Notes under the pieces: model-generated | What the model saw: only the letters and a program-made list of their open reading frames with translations | What the model was told of the DNA's origin: nothing | The model's database searches: none | Shown here: piece after piece, positions 44,304 to 51,464 of the stretch | How positions within the stretch are numbered: the first letter of the stretch is position 1 | How the letters are laid out: each line of letters begins with the position of its first letter | Position numbers and translations under genes: made by a program | Assembly (NCBI GenBank): GCA_027531255.1 | Contig: JAPZRU010000007.1 | Span: 372,001 to 436,000, forward strand | Reading direction: 5' to 3' | DNA: 64,000 nt | From: Steroidobacteraceae bacterium | GTDB lineage: Bacteria; Pseudomonadota; Gammaproteobacteria; Steroidobacterales; Steroidobacteraceae

Positions 44304-45140
44304 GTGCGCCGTCGCCTGACGATCCGGTCCGCGCCGTTCGCCGTCGCCGCGCTGCTCGCGGCCGTCGCGGCGCCGTCGACCGCCGGGAGCGCCCCGGCGC
44401 CCGGCGCCCGGGCATCGGCCGGTTCCCCGCCCGCCGCGGTCGCGCCGCTGACCGTCTATGCCGCCGCGTCGCTGACCAACGTGCTGGACGAGCTCGGCGC
44501 CGAGTACCGTCGCGCGACCGGGCGCCCGGTGCGGTTCTCGTACGCCGCGACCTCGGTGCTCGCGAAGCAGCTCGAGGCCGGCGCCCGCGTCGACGTGTTC
44601 TTCTCCGCGGACCGCGAGTGGATGGACTGGCTGCAGCAGCGCCGCCTGATCGAGGCGGCCACGCGCGCCGACGTCGTCGGCAACCGGCTCGTGCTGGTCG
44701 CGCCGGCCGACAGCCGCGTGCAGCTCGCGATCGCGCCGGGCTTCGCGATCGGCCGCGCGCTCGGCGACGGCCGCCTCGCGACCGCCGACCCGGACACCGT
44801 GCCCGCGGGCCGCTACGCGCGGGCGGCACTGACGAAGCTCGGCGTGTGGGCGCAGGTCGAGTCACGGCTGGTGCGCGCCGAGAACGTGCGCGCGGCGCTC
44901 GCGTTCGTCGGTCGCGGCGAGGTGCCGCTCGGGATCGTGTACGCGACCGACGCGAAGATCGATCCGAAGGTGCGCATCGTCGGGACGTTTCCGCCCGATT
45001 CGCACCCGCCGGTCACGTATCCCGCGGCGGTGGTCGCCGGCGCGCAGCCGGGTGCCGCGGATTTCCTGCGGTTCCTGCGGGGCGCCGGCGCGCAGGCGGT
45101 GTTCGCGCGGCATGGATTCCTGCCGACGACGGTTCGCTAG
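44304..45140 (+). CDS. modA: Molybdate-binding periplasmic protein ModA
   Basis: 278 residues from GTG 44304 with a GGGAG site. Signal peptide RSAPFAVAALLAAVAAPSTA, then a mature protein with the ModA ligand motifs: TVYAAASLTNVLDELG (Ser), FSYAATSVLAKQLEAGARVD (Ser), ADPDTVPAGRYARAALTKLG and PLGIVYATDAKI (Tyr). It captures molybdate or tungstate for an ABC importer. The usual modB and modC do not follow: the next gene is convergent. The partner permease must be elsewhere, or another system is served. Regulated by the operator directly upstream. Confidence 0.93.
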   Translation: MRRRLTIRSAPFAVAALLAAVAAPSTAGSAPAPGARASAGSPPAAVAPLTVYAAASLTNVLDELGAEYRRATGRPVRFSYAATSVLAKQLEAGARVDVFFSADREWMDWLQQRRLIEAATRADVVGNRLVLVAPADSRVQLAIAPGFAIGRALGDGRLATADPDTVPAGRYARAALTKLGVWAQVESRLVRAENVRAALAFVGRGEVPLGIVYATDAKIDPKVRIVGTFPPDSHPPVTYPAAVVAGAQPGAADFLRFLRGAGAQAVFARHGFLPTTVR

Positions 45141-46492
45141 AGGGAATCCAGGAAGACGAGTAGCGCGGCGCGATCGTCGGCTGCCGCGTGCAGGAAGCGG
45201 TGACGGCTGAGCGCCGCCTCGCCGCCGTGCCAGAGGATCGCTTCCTCGACGCTTCGGGCCCGGCCGTCGTGCAGGAACGTGCGCGGGCGGTCGCTGCGCG
45301 CGAGCCCGAGTCCCCACAGCGGGGCGGTGCGCCATTCCGTCGCCGTCGCATCGCCCTCGCCGACGGGCGCGGCCAGCCCGGGTCCGAGGTCGTGCAGCAG
45401 CAGGTCGGTGTAGGCCGGCACAACGCGGTTCGCTAGCCACGGTGCGTCCTCCACGGCGCCGGTCGCGAGCTGCGGCACGTGGCAGCCGGCGCAGCGATAC
45501 TCGTGGAACAGGCGCTCGCCGCGCGCCACGGCAGCCGACGCCGGCCGTGCCGGCGTCTCACCGGCCGCGCGGCGACCCGCCGCGTCCGGCAGACGCGTGC
45601 TCCGCTGGAACGCGACCAGCGCGTGCACGAGCTCGTCGTCGATCTCGGGCGCGGCGTCCTCGGGCGGCCGGCGCCATCGCGAGGCCACGCCCATTTCGAT
45701 CGCGAGTGCGACGGTGGTCTGGTCCAGCAGCGTCGCGTGGGCTGCCTTCCATCCGAAGCGGCCTACGCCGTACCGGCCAGCGATCGTACGGACGCGGTGC
45801 ACCCGTCCGCTGATCCCGTCGCCGTCGCGGTCGTGCGGATCGGCGAGCGCCGCCAGCGTGGCGTCCGGCACCGCCTCGAGCAGGCCGAGGCCCACCAGCG
45901 GATTCGCCATCCGCAGTCCCGCGGCGTGCAGGCGTCCGAGCGCGGGGTCCGCGTCGCGGAGTTCGAGCTCCGGCCGGCGCAGCGAGTATGGGCGCCGGTC
46001 CGCATAGCCGCCGATCGTCTCGATCCAGCGCACGATCGCGCGCGCGTCCGACCCGCCGACTACGGACTCCACGCGCAGCGGCCGGTTCGTCGCGACGCCG
46101 CCGGGAGACGACAGCGCCGCGTGCACGACGCCCTGCGTCGGCGCGGAGCCGTCGCGCGGCGGATCGCCGCGGCCGGCGCCGTTGTGGCAGGCGTCGCAGG
46201 ACGGCGCGTTGAAGCGAGGCCCCAGACCGGCCCGGCGTCGTGGCGCCTCCGGTCCGGCTTCGAACGGCGTGTTGAACACCGCGCGTCCGAGCCGGAACAC
46301 CGGATGCTGCGCCGTCGGAAGCTCGGGAGCGGACTGCAGCAGCGCGCCGCGCGACGAGGGCGGCGTCGCAGGGGGTGCGACGATGCTCGATGCGGGCGGT
46401 GACGCAGCGGGGCCGGCGACCGCCGCGGCGGAGGCGACCACCGCTGCGCCGGAGGCGACTACCGCTGCCACTGTGGCGCGAGCCGCGCCCAT
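45137..46492 (-). CDS. DUF1111 di-haem cytochrome c-type oxidoreductase
   Basis: 451 residues from ATG 46492 with an Ala/Val-rich signal peptide (ATVAAVVASGAAVVASAAAV). Two c-type haem sites are visible: CDACH near residue 100 and CAGCH near residue 330. The first is in the DUF1111 context FNAPSCDACHNGAGRG, the second in GERLFHEYRCAGCHVPQL; further family strings are FGWKAAHATLLDQTTVAL and PLWGLGLARSDRPRTFLHDG. The family resembles MauG and di-haem peroxidases and is often next to iron-uptake imelysins. Likely periplasmic electron-transfer or peroxidase function. Third gene of the operon headed by the TonB-dependent receptor; its stop overlaps the convergent modA end by 4 nt. Confidence 0.88.
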   Translation of the reverse strand: MGAARATVAAVVASGAAVVASAAAVAGPAASPPASSIVAPPATPPSSRGALLQSAPELPTAQHPVFRLGRAVFNTPFEAGPEAPRRRAGLGPRFNAPSCDACHNGAGRGDPPRDGSAPTQGVVHAALSSPGGVATNRPLRVESVVGGSDARAIVRWIETIGGYADRRPYSLRRPELELRDADPALGRLHAAGLRMANPLVGLGLLEAVPDATLAALADPHDRDGDGISGRVHRVRTIAGRYGVGRFGWKAAHATLLDQTTVALAIEMGVASRWRRPPEDAAPEIDDELVHALVAFQRSTRLPDAAGRRAAGETPARPASAAVARGERLFHEYRCAGCHVPQLATGAVEDAPWLANRVVPAYTDLLLHDLGPGLAAPVGEGDATATEWRTAPLWGLGLARSDRPRTFLHDGRARSVEEAILWHGGEAALSRHRFLHAAADDRAALLVFLDSL

Positions 46493-46545
46493 GGCCGCGA
46501 TCGACGTGGCCGACGCGACGACCCGCGAGGCGAGGACGGCGCGCC

Positions 46546-47175
46546 TTACGGCACCGGCGTGACGGCGAGTCGCACCTCGGCGTCCGTGCCGCCGCTCAGC
46601 TGGATCAGCATCGTCTCGCCGGCCGGGAGCGTGTACTCGACGCTCTTGCGGAACCGCGGGCAGGCCGAGCGCCCCTGGAAGCGGTTCGACTCGACGACGA
46701 CGTCCGCCCGCACGACGTCGATCCATGCGCCGTCGTCGATCGTCACGCGCCAGAGTCCTGCCGTCGGCACCACGACCGCGACGAGGCCCGCACGCGCGCC
46801 GTCCCGCAGTCGCTCCTTGCCGGGGGGCGCGGCGAACGTCACGCGCTCCTGCGGCGCGAGGCTGAGTGCGTAGAGCCGATTCGGCTCGACGCGCGGCGCG
46901 CCCCGAGGCTCCACCGCGGCGGCCAGCGGTTGGCCAGGTGCGGCGAACAGCTCGATCTCGCGCTCCAGGTTCCACGTGAATTCGCCGCAGCCGGCCGGCA
47001 CGCTCGTCGGTTCCGCCGCGAGCGCGCGGTCGTGCGGCACCGCAAGCGCCACCGGCAGTCCGGCCGCGAACAGCGTGGCCGCGAGCAGCAGCGCGGGCGA
47101 GAGTCCCTGCTCGCGCGGCCGTCCGTGCAGACGCGTTGCTGCGGCCGCCGAAGCGGGGTCGATGCGATCGCTCAT
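46546..47175 (-). CDS. Small secreted protein of unknown function in the TonB-receptor operon
   Basis: 209 residues, not recognised. ATG 47175 overlaps the receptor's stop as ATGA. After a hydrophilic N-terminus, a hydrophobic segment (SPALLLAATLFAAGLPVALA) forms a signal peptide or anchor. The mature part is beta-rich: two Cys residues (AGCGEFTW and SACPRFRK) could form a disulphide, and the end (TLPAGETMLIQLSGGTDAEV then RLAVTPVP) resembles a secreted beta-sandwich. The conserved operon position suggests a periplasmic partner of the receptor or of the di-haem protein. No metal-binding motif is evident. Confidence 0.75.
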   Translation of the reverse strand: MSDRIDPASAAAATRLHGRPREQGLSPALLLAATLFAAGLPVALAVPHDRALAAEPTSVPAGCGEFTWNLEREIELFAAPGQPLAAAVEPRGAPRVEPNRLYALSLAPQERVTFAAPPGKERLRDGARAGLVAVVVPTAGLWRVTIDDGAWIDVVRADVVVESNRFQGRSACPRFRKSVEYTLPAGETMLIQLSGGTDAEVRLAVTPVP

Positions 47176-49274
47176 CGGAGGTCTCCTCGCACGACGAGCG
47201 CATACGAGCGCCCCTCGCGCGGATAGCCGAGGTCCAGTGCGTAGAGCCGATCCGCGAGGTTCCGGCCGACCACCTCTATGCGCCAGCCGTGCAGCGCGCG
47301 CCAGGCCACGCGCAGGTCGCACGTCGCGAAACCGCCGACCGGCTCGCCGCCGGCGGCGGCGACGTCGGAGGTCCGCCGCCGCGTGTTCAACGTGACCGAG
47401 GGCACGACCTCGAGCGATTCCAGTGGCCGCCACTCCGCCCACGCGAACGCGGCGTGCCGCGGCACGCCGAACAGGATCCGCCGGGGCGTCGAGCGCGACT
47501 CGCGTTCGAGGTAGGTGTAGCTGAAGCCCGCCTGCAGCCGCTCGACGACCGTGGCCGCGAGCGACCACTCGAAGCCGGTGTACCGCGCGGCGCCGACGTT
47601 GCGGTTCTGCGTGACACCGGGCGACACCATGACCGGCTGGATCAGGTCTTCGAGCCGGCTCGTGAACGCTGCCGCGTCGCTGCGCCACCGGGCCGTGCGC
47701 CACGCATGGCCGACCTCGATCGTCGTCGCGCGCTCCAGCGCGAGCTCCGGGTTCGGGATCGCCGACCCGAGCCGATAGGAGTAGCGCTCGAACTGCGAGG
47801 GGAAGCGGCCGCGCCGCGCGACGCTCGCGCGCAGCTCGCCGAGTGCGTCGAGGTCCAGCGCCAGCTGCGCCTGCAGGTTGGTTGTCGCGGCATCGTCGAG
47901 CGTCAACTCCGCGCCGGCGCGGTTCGAGTCCTGCGCGCGCCGCGCATCGCGAGCGTCGCGGCTGGCGGCGACCGCCGCCTCGAACGCACCGGCGAACGGC
48001 AAGCGGTACTCCGCACCGACCGACCACGTGCGGTCCTCGAAGCGGAGGCGCGGCGGATTCCGGCCGGGAAGGGACTGGATGTCGTCGTGGTAGTCGTCGC
48101 GCAGGTGCGCCGCGGCGGTCGCGGTGCCCGGCCCGAGCCGCGCCTCCAGGACGACACTGCCACCCAGCGCGTAGTCGTCGTAGCGGCTGCGGAACGCGCG
48201 GGGTGTGGCCTGGGTCGAGTAGCCGGGACCGTCGTAGGAAAACAGCTCGTTTTCGAAAGCGTCCCAGTACAGCCGCGTGCGCAGCGACATGCCGTCCGCG
48301 AGCGGCGTCTGCCCGAGCAGGTAGACGCCGCGCTTGCTCCACGTGGGCCAGTCGAAATAGTTGAAGCGCTGGTTCGTGTCCGGCGGGCCGGCGTAGGGCG
48401 GCACGCCCTTCTCCGCGCGCTGCTCGTAGGCCGCCAGCGCGTACTCGCCGCCGCCCTGCGTCTCGACGCCGAGCTTCAGGCTCAGGCGACGATCGCTCGA
48501 CGCCGAGCGCAGGCGGGCGCCGGCCGGCTGCAGGTTGCCGGTGAGCGGCACGAGCACCGGTGCCCCGGCCGGGCGAAAGTCGTCGGGCAGCCGCCACTCG
48601 TCGCGATCGACGTACGAAGCACCGAGCTGCGCGTACCACGCACCGCGCCGCGCGCCGAGGTTGAACGCGGCGCGCCAGCCCTCGTCACCGGCGTCGCTGG
48701 CCGACAGCGCGGCCTGGAAGTCGGCTTCGAACGGCTCGACCGGTCGGCGAGTGACGAGGTTGATCGCGCCCCCGAGCGTGCCCGGACCGTAGGCGACCGG
48801 CACGTAGCCCTTCGCGACCTCGACCGCCGCGAGGTCGAACAGCGTGAAGCGATCGAGATCGGCGGGCTCGCCGTCCCACGACACGTAGAACGGCACGCCA
48901 TCGACCAGGAACGGCGTCTGCAGCCCGTCGAAGCCGCGCAGGAACACGCGCGCTTCGTTGCGCGGGCTGCCTCGCGAGCCGGCCGTCGGCACCAGCCCCG
49001 GCACCGTCGCGAGCGCGTCGGTGAGGCGCTGGTGGTCGAAGCGTTCGAACTCGGGGGCGCCGACCACGGCGATGCCCGGCGCCGAAGTGCCGAGGCGGGT
49101 GCCGGTGATGGTGACGCTGCCGAGGAGCACCACCTCGTCGGCGGAAGGCTCGCGCGCGAGCGCGGGAGTCGACGCTGAGTTCAGCGCGAGCGCGAGCGCG
49201 ATCGCGACGCCCGCAGTGGCCCGCGAGGCCCACGGTCCGCGGACATCAGGCGAGGGGTCCGAGTGCTCTTCCAC
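47172..49274 (-). CDS. TonB-dependent outer-membrane receptor under a ModE-type operator
   Basis: 700 residues from GTG 49274. A long N-terminal basic region and signal peptide (ATAGVAIALALALNSASTPALA) lead to the TonB box region, then the plug domain (TITGTRLGTSAPGIAVVGAPEF, VFLRGFDGLQTPFLVDGVPF, GPGTLGGAINLVTRRPV) and a 22-strand barrel ending in YALVVRGDLR. TonB receptors actively import chelated metals, cofactors or sugars. The ligand is not evident, but the ModE-type dyad 18-42 bases upstream of the start and the neighbouring modA argue for molybdate or a molybdenum chelate. First gene of a three-gene operon with overlapping stop/start codons. Confidence 0.9.
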   Translation of the reverse strand: MEEHSDPSPDVRGPWASRATAGVAIALALALNSASTPALAREPSADEVVLLGSVTITGTRLGTSAPGIAVVGAPEFERFDHQRLTDALATVPGLVPTAGSRGSPRNEARVFLRGFDGLQTPFLVDGVPFYVSWDGEPADLDRFTLFDLAAVEVAKGYVPVAYGPGTLGGAINLVTRRPVEPFEADFQAALSASDAGDEGWRAAFNLGARRGAWYAQLGASYVDRDEWRLPDDFRPAGAPVLVPLTGNLQPAGARLRSASSDRRLSLKLGVETQGGGEYALAAYEQRAEKGVPPYAGPPDTNQRFNYFDWPTWSKRGVYLLGQTPLADGMSLRTRLYWDAFENELFSYDGPGYSTQATPRAFRSRYDDYALGGSVVLEARLGPGTATAAAHLRDDYHDDIQSLPGRNPPRLRFEDRTWSVGAEYRLPFAGAFEAAVAASRDARDARRAQDSNRAGAELTLDDAATTNLQAQLALDLDALGELRASVARRGRFPSQFERYSYRLGSAIPNPELALERATTIEVGHAWRTARWRSDAAAFTSRLEDLIQPVMVSPGVTQNRNVGAARYTGFEWSLAATVVERLQAGFSYTYLERESRSTPRRILFGVPRHAAFAWAEWRPLESLEVVPSVTLNTRRRTSDVAAAGGEPVGGFATCDLRVAWRALHGWRIEVVGRNLADRLYALDLGYPREGRSYALVVRGDLR

Positions 49275-49290
49275 CGCAGCGTCTCCCGGC

Positions 49291-49318
49291 TTCGCTATAT
49301 CTCATCGGATACAGCGAA
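49291..49318. promoter_or_regulatory. ModE-type operator upstream of the TonB-receptor operon
   Basis: TTCGCTATATC at 49291-49301 and GATACAGCGAA at 49308-49318 form an 11-bp dyad with one mismatch and 6-base spacer. Read as ModE half sites it is CGCTATAT (49293-49300), 8 bases, ATACAGCG (49309-49316): the same geometry as the modA operator. It lies 17 bases upstream of the receptor start codon. No -10 or -35 box was clear beyond it. Confidence 0.78.
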
Positions 49319-49458
49319 CTCCGTCGGCGCCACCGCGTCGCCGCCGGGGAAGTCTCGGGGCGGGCGCGAGCGTCGCCGAGGTTCGGGATTCCGTGCCGCG
49401 GCGGGAGCCGGGCCCGCAGTCCGGCAGCCGCGAGCTTCAGCCCCCCACCGCCGCCGCG
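49319..49458. other. Sequence between the receptor promoter and the cupin remnant
   Basis: 140 GC-rich bases with no gene or repeat that I can support. It abuts the point where the cupin coding sequence stops resembling its family, so it may include the deletion or rearrangement junction. Confidence 0.35.
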
Positions 49459-49635
49459 CCGCTGGCTCGACCACGTGCCGGGCGACAGGCGCGTCAGGTT
49501 CACGCCGAACTGGCCGAGGCCCGCGGCATCGCCGAGCCGGAGGCGGAAACGGCCGCGGCACGGCACGTCGAACGGCGCGGGGTAGCGCGAGCCCGTGACG
49601 GTGGGGGCGGCGGCGACGTCGATCTTCCTCGCCAT
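49459..49635 (-). pseudogene. Truncated cupin-domain gene (5' remnant)
   Basis: From ATG 49635 the minus strand reads a normal cupin start: MARKIDVAAAPTVTGSRYPA, then PFDVPCRGRFRLRLGDAAGL, then FGVNLTRLSPGTWSSQR, as in ~160-residue cupin proteins whose next residues carry the metal-binding His-x-His. After SSQR (about 49459) homology stops and the frame continues into Gly/Arg-rich sequence, so about 100 residues are missing. The fragment lies immediately upstream of the TonB-receptor promoter, on the same strand. Confidence 0.7.
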
Positions 49636-49724
49636 GGCGATGCGGTCTCCGGAAGAGGGGTGGGAGCGAGACTGGCCCTGCGACGGCGACCCGCGGAAGC
49701 CGTGCCGTACGCGGCGGGCAATCG

Positions 49725-50174
49725 TCAGCGACTGAAGCGCTGGCTCAGCACCACCGACGTCACCGTCGACTTCACGCCCGGCGTCTCGCGCACCGCGTCG
49801 AGCGAGGCATCCAGCGCCTCGGTGGACTCCGCCGCGAGCACCGCGATCAGGTCGTAGCTGCCGCTGACGCTGTACAGCGAGGTCGTGGCCGGGATCGTCG
49901 CGAGCTTGCGCTCGACCGCCGCCTGGCGCGCCGGGTCCACCGCGATCATCACGTGGGCGCGCACCTGCCGGTTCTGCGCGCTGGCGGCGATGCGCACCGT
50001 GTAGCCGAGGATCGTGCCGTCCCGCTCGAGGCGCTGGAGTCGATCCTGGACGGTCGAGCGGGCGACACCGAGCCGCCGCGCCAGCACTGCGGTGGGCAGG
50101 CGGGCGTCCTGCTTCAGCAGGTCGATCAGCTCGGCGTCGAGGTCGCGCGCGGCGGGGCGGGGGCGTGGGGACAC
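49725..50174 (-). CDS. Lrp/AsnC-family transcriptional regulator
   Basis: 149 residues from GTG 50174. Winged-helix DNA-binding domain (LDAELIDLLKQDARLPTAVL with recognition region RLGVARSTVQDRLQRLERDG), then the RAM effector-binding domain (VRAHVMIAVDPARQ, LYSVSGSYDLIAVLAAEST, ETPGVKSTVTSVVLS). The family senses amino acids as an octamer or dimer. Divergent from a lysine/aminoadipate-type operon, which it probably controls. Confidence 0.92.
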   Translation of the reverse strand: MSPRPRPAARDLDAELIDLLKQDARLPTAVLARRLGVARSTVQDRLQRLERDGTILGYTVRIAASAQNRQVRAHVMIAVDPARQAAVERKLATIPATTSLYSVSGSYDLIAVLAAESTEALDASLDAVRETPGVKSTVTSVVLSQRFSR

Positions 50175-50241
50175 GACGATCTCCAGGCGTTCCGGTCGGC
50201 GGGCCAGGTTCGGTCAGTCTGCCGTCCAAAAGCTAGCACGA

Positions 50242-50268
50242 TGCCGGAGCCAGCGGTCGAATCCGGCA
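50242..50268. promoter_or_regulatory. Dyad between the Lrp-type gene and the saccharopine dehydrogenase operon
   Basis: TGCCGGA (50242-50248) and TCCGGCA (50262-50268) are perfect 7-base arms around a 13-base spacer within the 165-nt divergent region. Suitable as a site for the adjacent Lrp-type regulator, though 7-base matches in such GC-rich DNA carry limited weight. Confidence 0.35.
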
Positions 50269-50339
50269 CTGTGATCCTTCACTTCGACGGCCCGGGTCGT
50301 CACCCTAGGAGCATTCGCAGGGAAACCGGAGCGACCTCC

Positions 50340-51464
50340 ATGAAGCAGATCCTCGTCGTGGGTGCGGGCCACATCGGCACGCTGGTCGCGGAACTGCTCG
50401 CGCATACGGGCGACTACCGGGTGACGGTCGCGGATGCGAACGCGCAGGCGCTCGCGGCCCTGCAGGGCCGCCACGGCATCGACACGCTGCAGGTGTCCGC
50501 GACCTATCCGGCGGCGCTCCGCGCCGCGATGCGCGGGCGCTACGCCGTGATCAGCGCCGCGCCGTACTCGGTCACCGGCGCGATCGCCGAGGCCGCGCAC
50601 GCGAGCGGCGTGCACTACCTGGACCTCACTGAGGACGTCGCCACCACGCGGCTCGTGAAGGAGCTGGCGAAGACGGCGACGCACGCGCTGATTCCCCAGT
50701 GCGGCCTCGCGCCGGGCTTCATCTCGATCGTCGGCATGGAGCTGGCGCGCCGTTTCGAGCAGCTCGACACGCTGCGGATGCGCGTCGGCGCGCTGCCGCA
50801 GTTCCCGTCGAACGCACTCGGCTACAACCTGACGTGGAGCACCGCGGGCGTCATCAACGAGTACATCCGCCCGTGCGAGGCGATCGTGCAGGGCAAGCTC
50901 TCCGAGACGCCGGCGCTCGAGGAGCTCGAGCACTTCGCGCTCGACGGCGTGCAGTACGAGGCTTTCAACACGAGCGGCGGACTCGGTACGCTCTGCGAGA
51001 CCCTGGCGGGCTCCGTCCGCAACCTGAACTACCGTACGACCCGCTACCCGGGCCACCGCGACGTCATGAAGCTGCTGCTGCAGGACCTGCGCCTGTCCGA
51101 GCGCCCGGAGGTGCTGGCCGACGTGCTCGAGAAGGCGATCCCGGAGACGCACCAGGACGTGGTCGTGATCTTCGTGACCGCGACCGGCACGCGCCGCGGC
51201 CGCGTCTGGCAGGAGTCCTACGCGCGCAGCGTGTACCCGCAGGTGCACGCGGGCCGCGAGTGGACCGCGATCCAGACCACGACCGCCTCCGCCGTCTGCG
51301 CGGTGCTCGACCTGCTGGCCGCGGGCCGGCTGCCGCAGCAGGGCCTCGTGAAGCAGGAGGACATCCGCCTCGACGAGTTCCTCGCCAACCGCTTCGGCCG
51401 CGCGTACGACGTGCCGGCCGCGCACGCGAGCCCGCAGGCGCCGTCGCGGTCGCGGGCCGCCTGA
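50340..51464 (+). CDS. Saccharopine dehydrogenase family protein
   Basis: 374 residues from ATG 50340 with a GGAG site. Rossmann motif VVGAGHIGTLVAELL (GxGxxG) at residues ~6-11, conserved SAAPYSVTGAIAEAAHASGVHYLDLTEDVA near 80-110, and GLAPGFISIVGMEL near 130, as in saccharopine dehydrogenases and carboxynorspermidine enzymes. In lysine breakdown it would convert saccharopine to 2-aminoadipate semialdehyde and glutamate with NAD(P). No lysine-ketoglutarate reductase is in the window. Next gene starts at its stop codon (TGATG). Confidence 0.85.
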   Translation: MKQILVVGAGHIGTLVAELLAHTGDYRVTVADANAQALAALQGRHGIDTLQVSATYPAALRAAMRGRYAVISAAPYSVTGAIAEAAHASGVHYLDLTEDVATTRLVKELAKTATHALIPQCGLAPGFISIVGMELARRFEQLDTLRMRVGALPQFPSNALGYNLTWSTAGVINEYIRPCEAIVQGKLSETPALEELEHFALDGVQYEAFNTSGGLGTLCETLAGSVRNLNYRTTRYPGHRDVMKLLLQDLRLSERPEVLADVLEKAIPETHQDVVVIFVTATGTRRGRVWQESYARSVYPQVHAGREWTAIQTTTASAVCAVLDLLAAGRLPQQGLVKQEDIRLDEFLANRFGRAYDVPAAHASPQAPSRSRAA

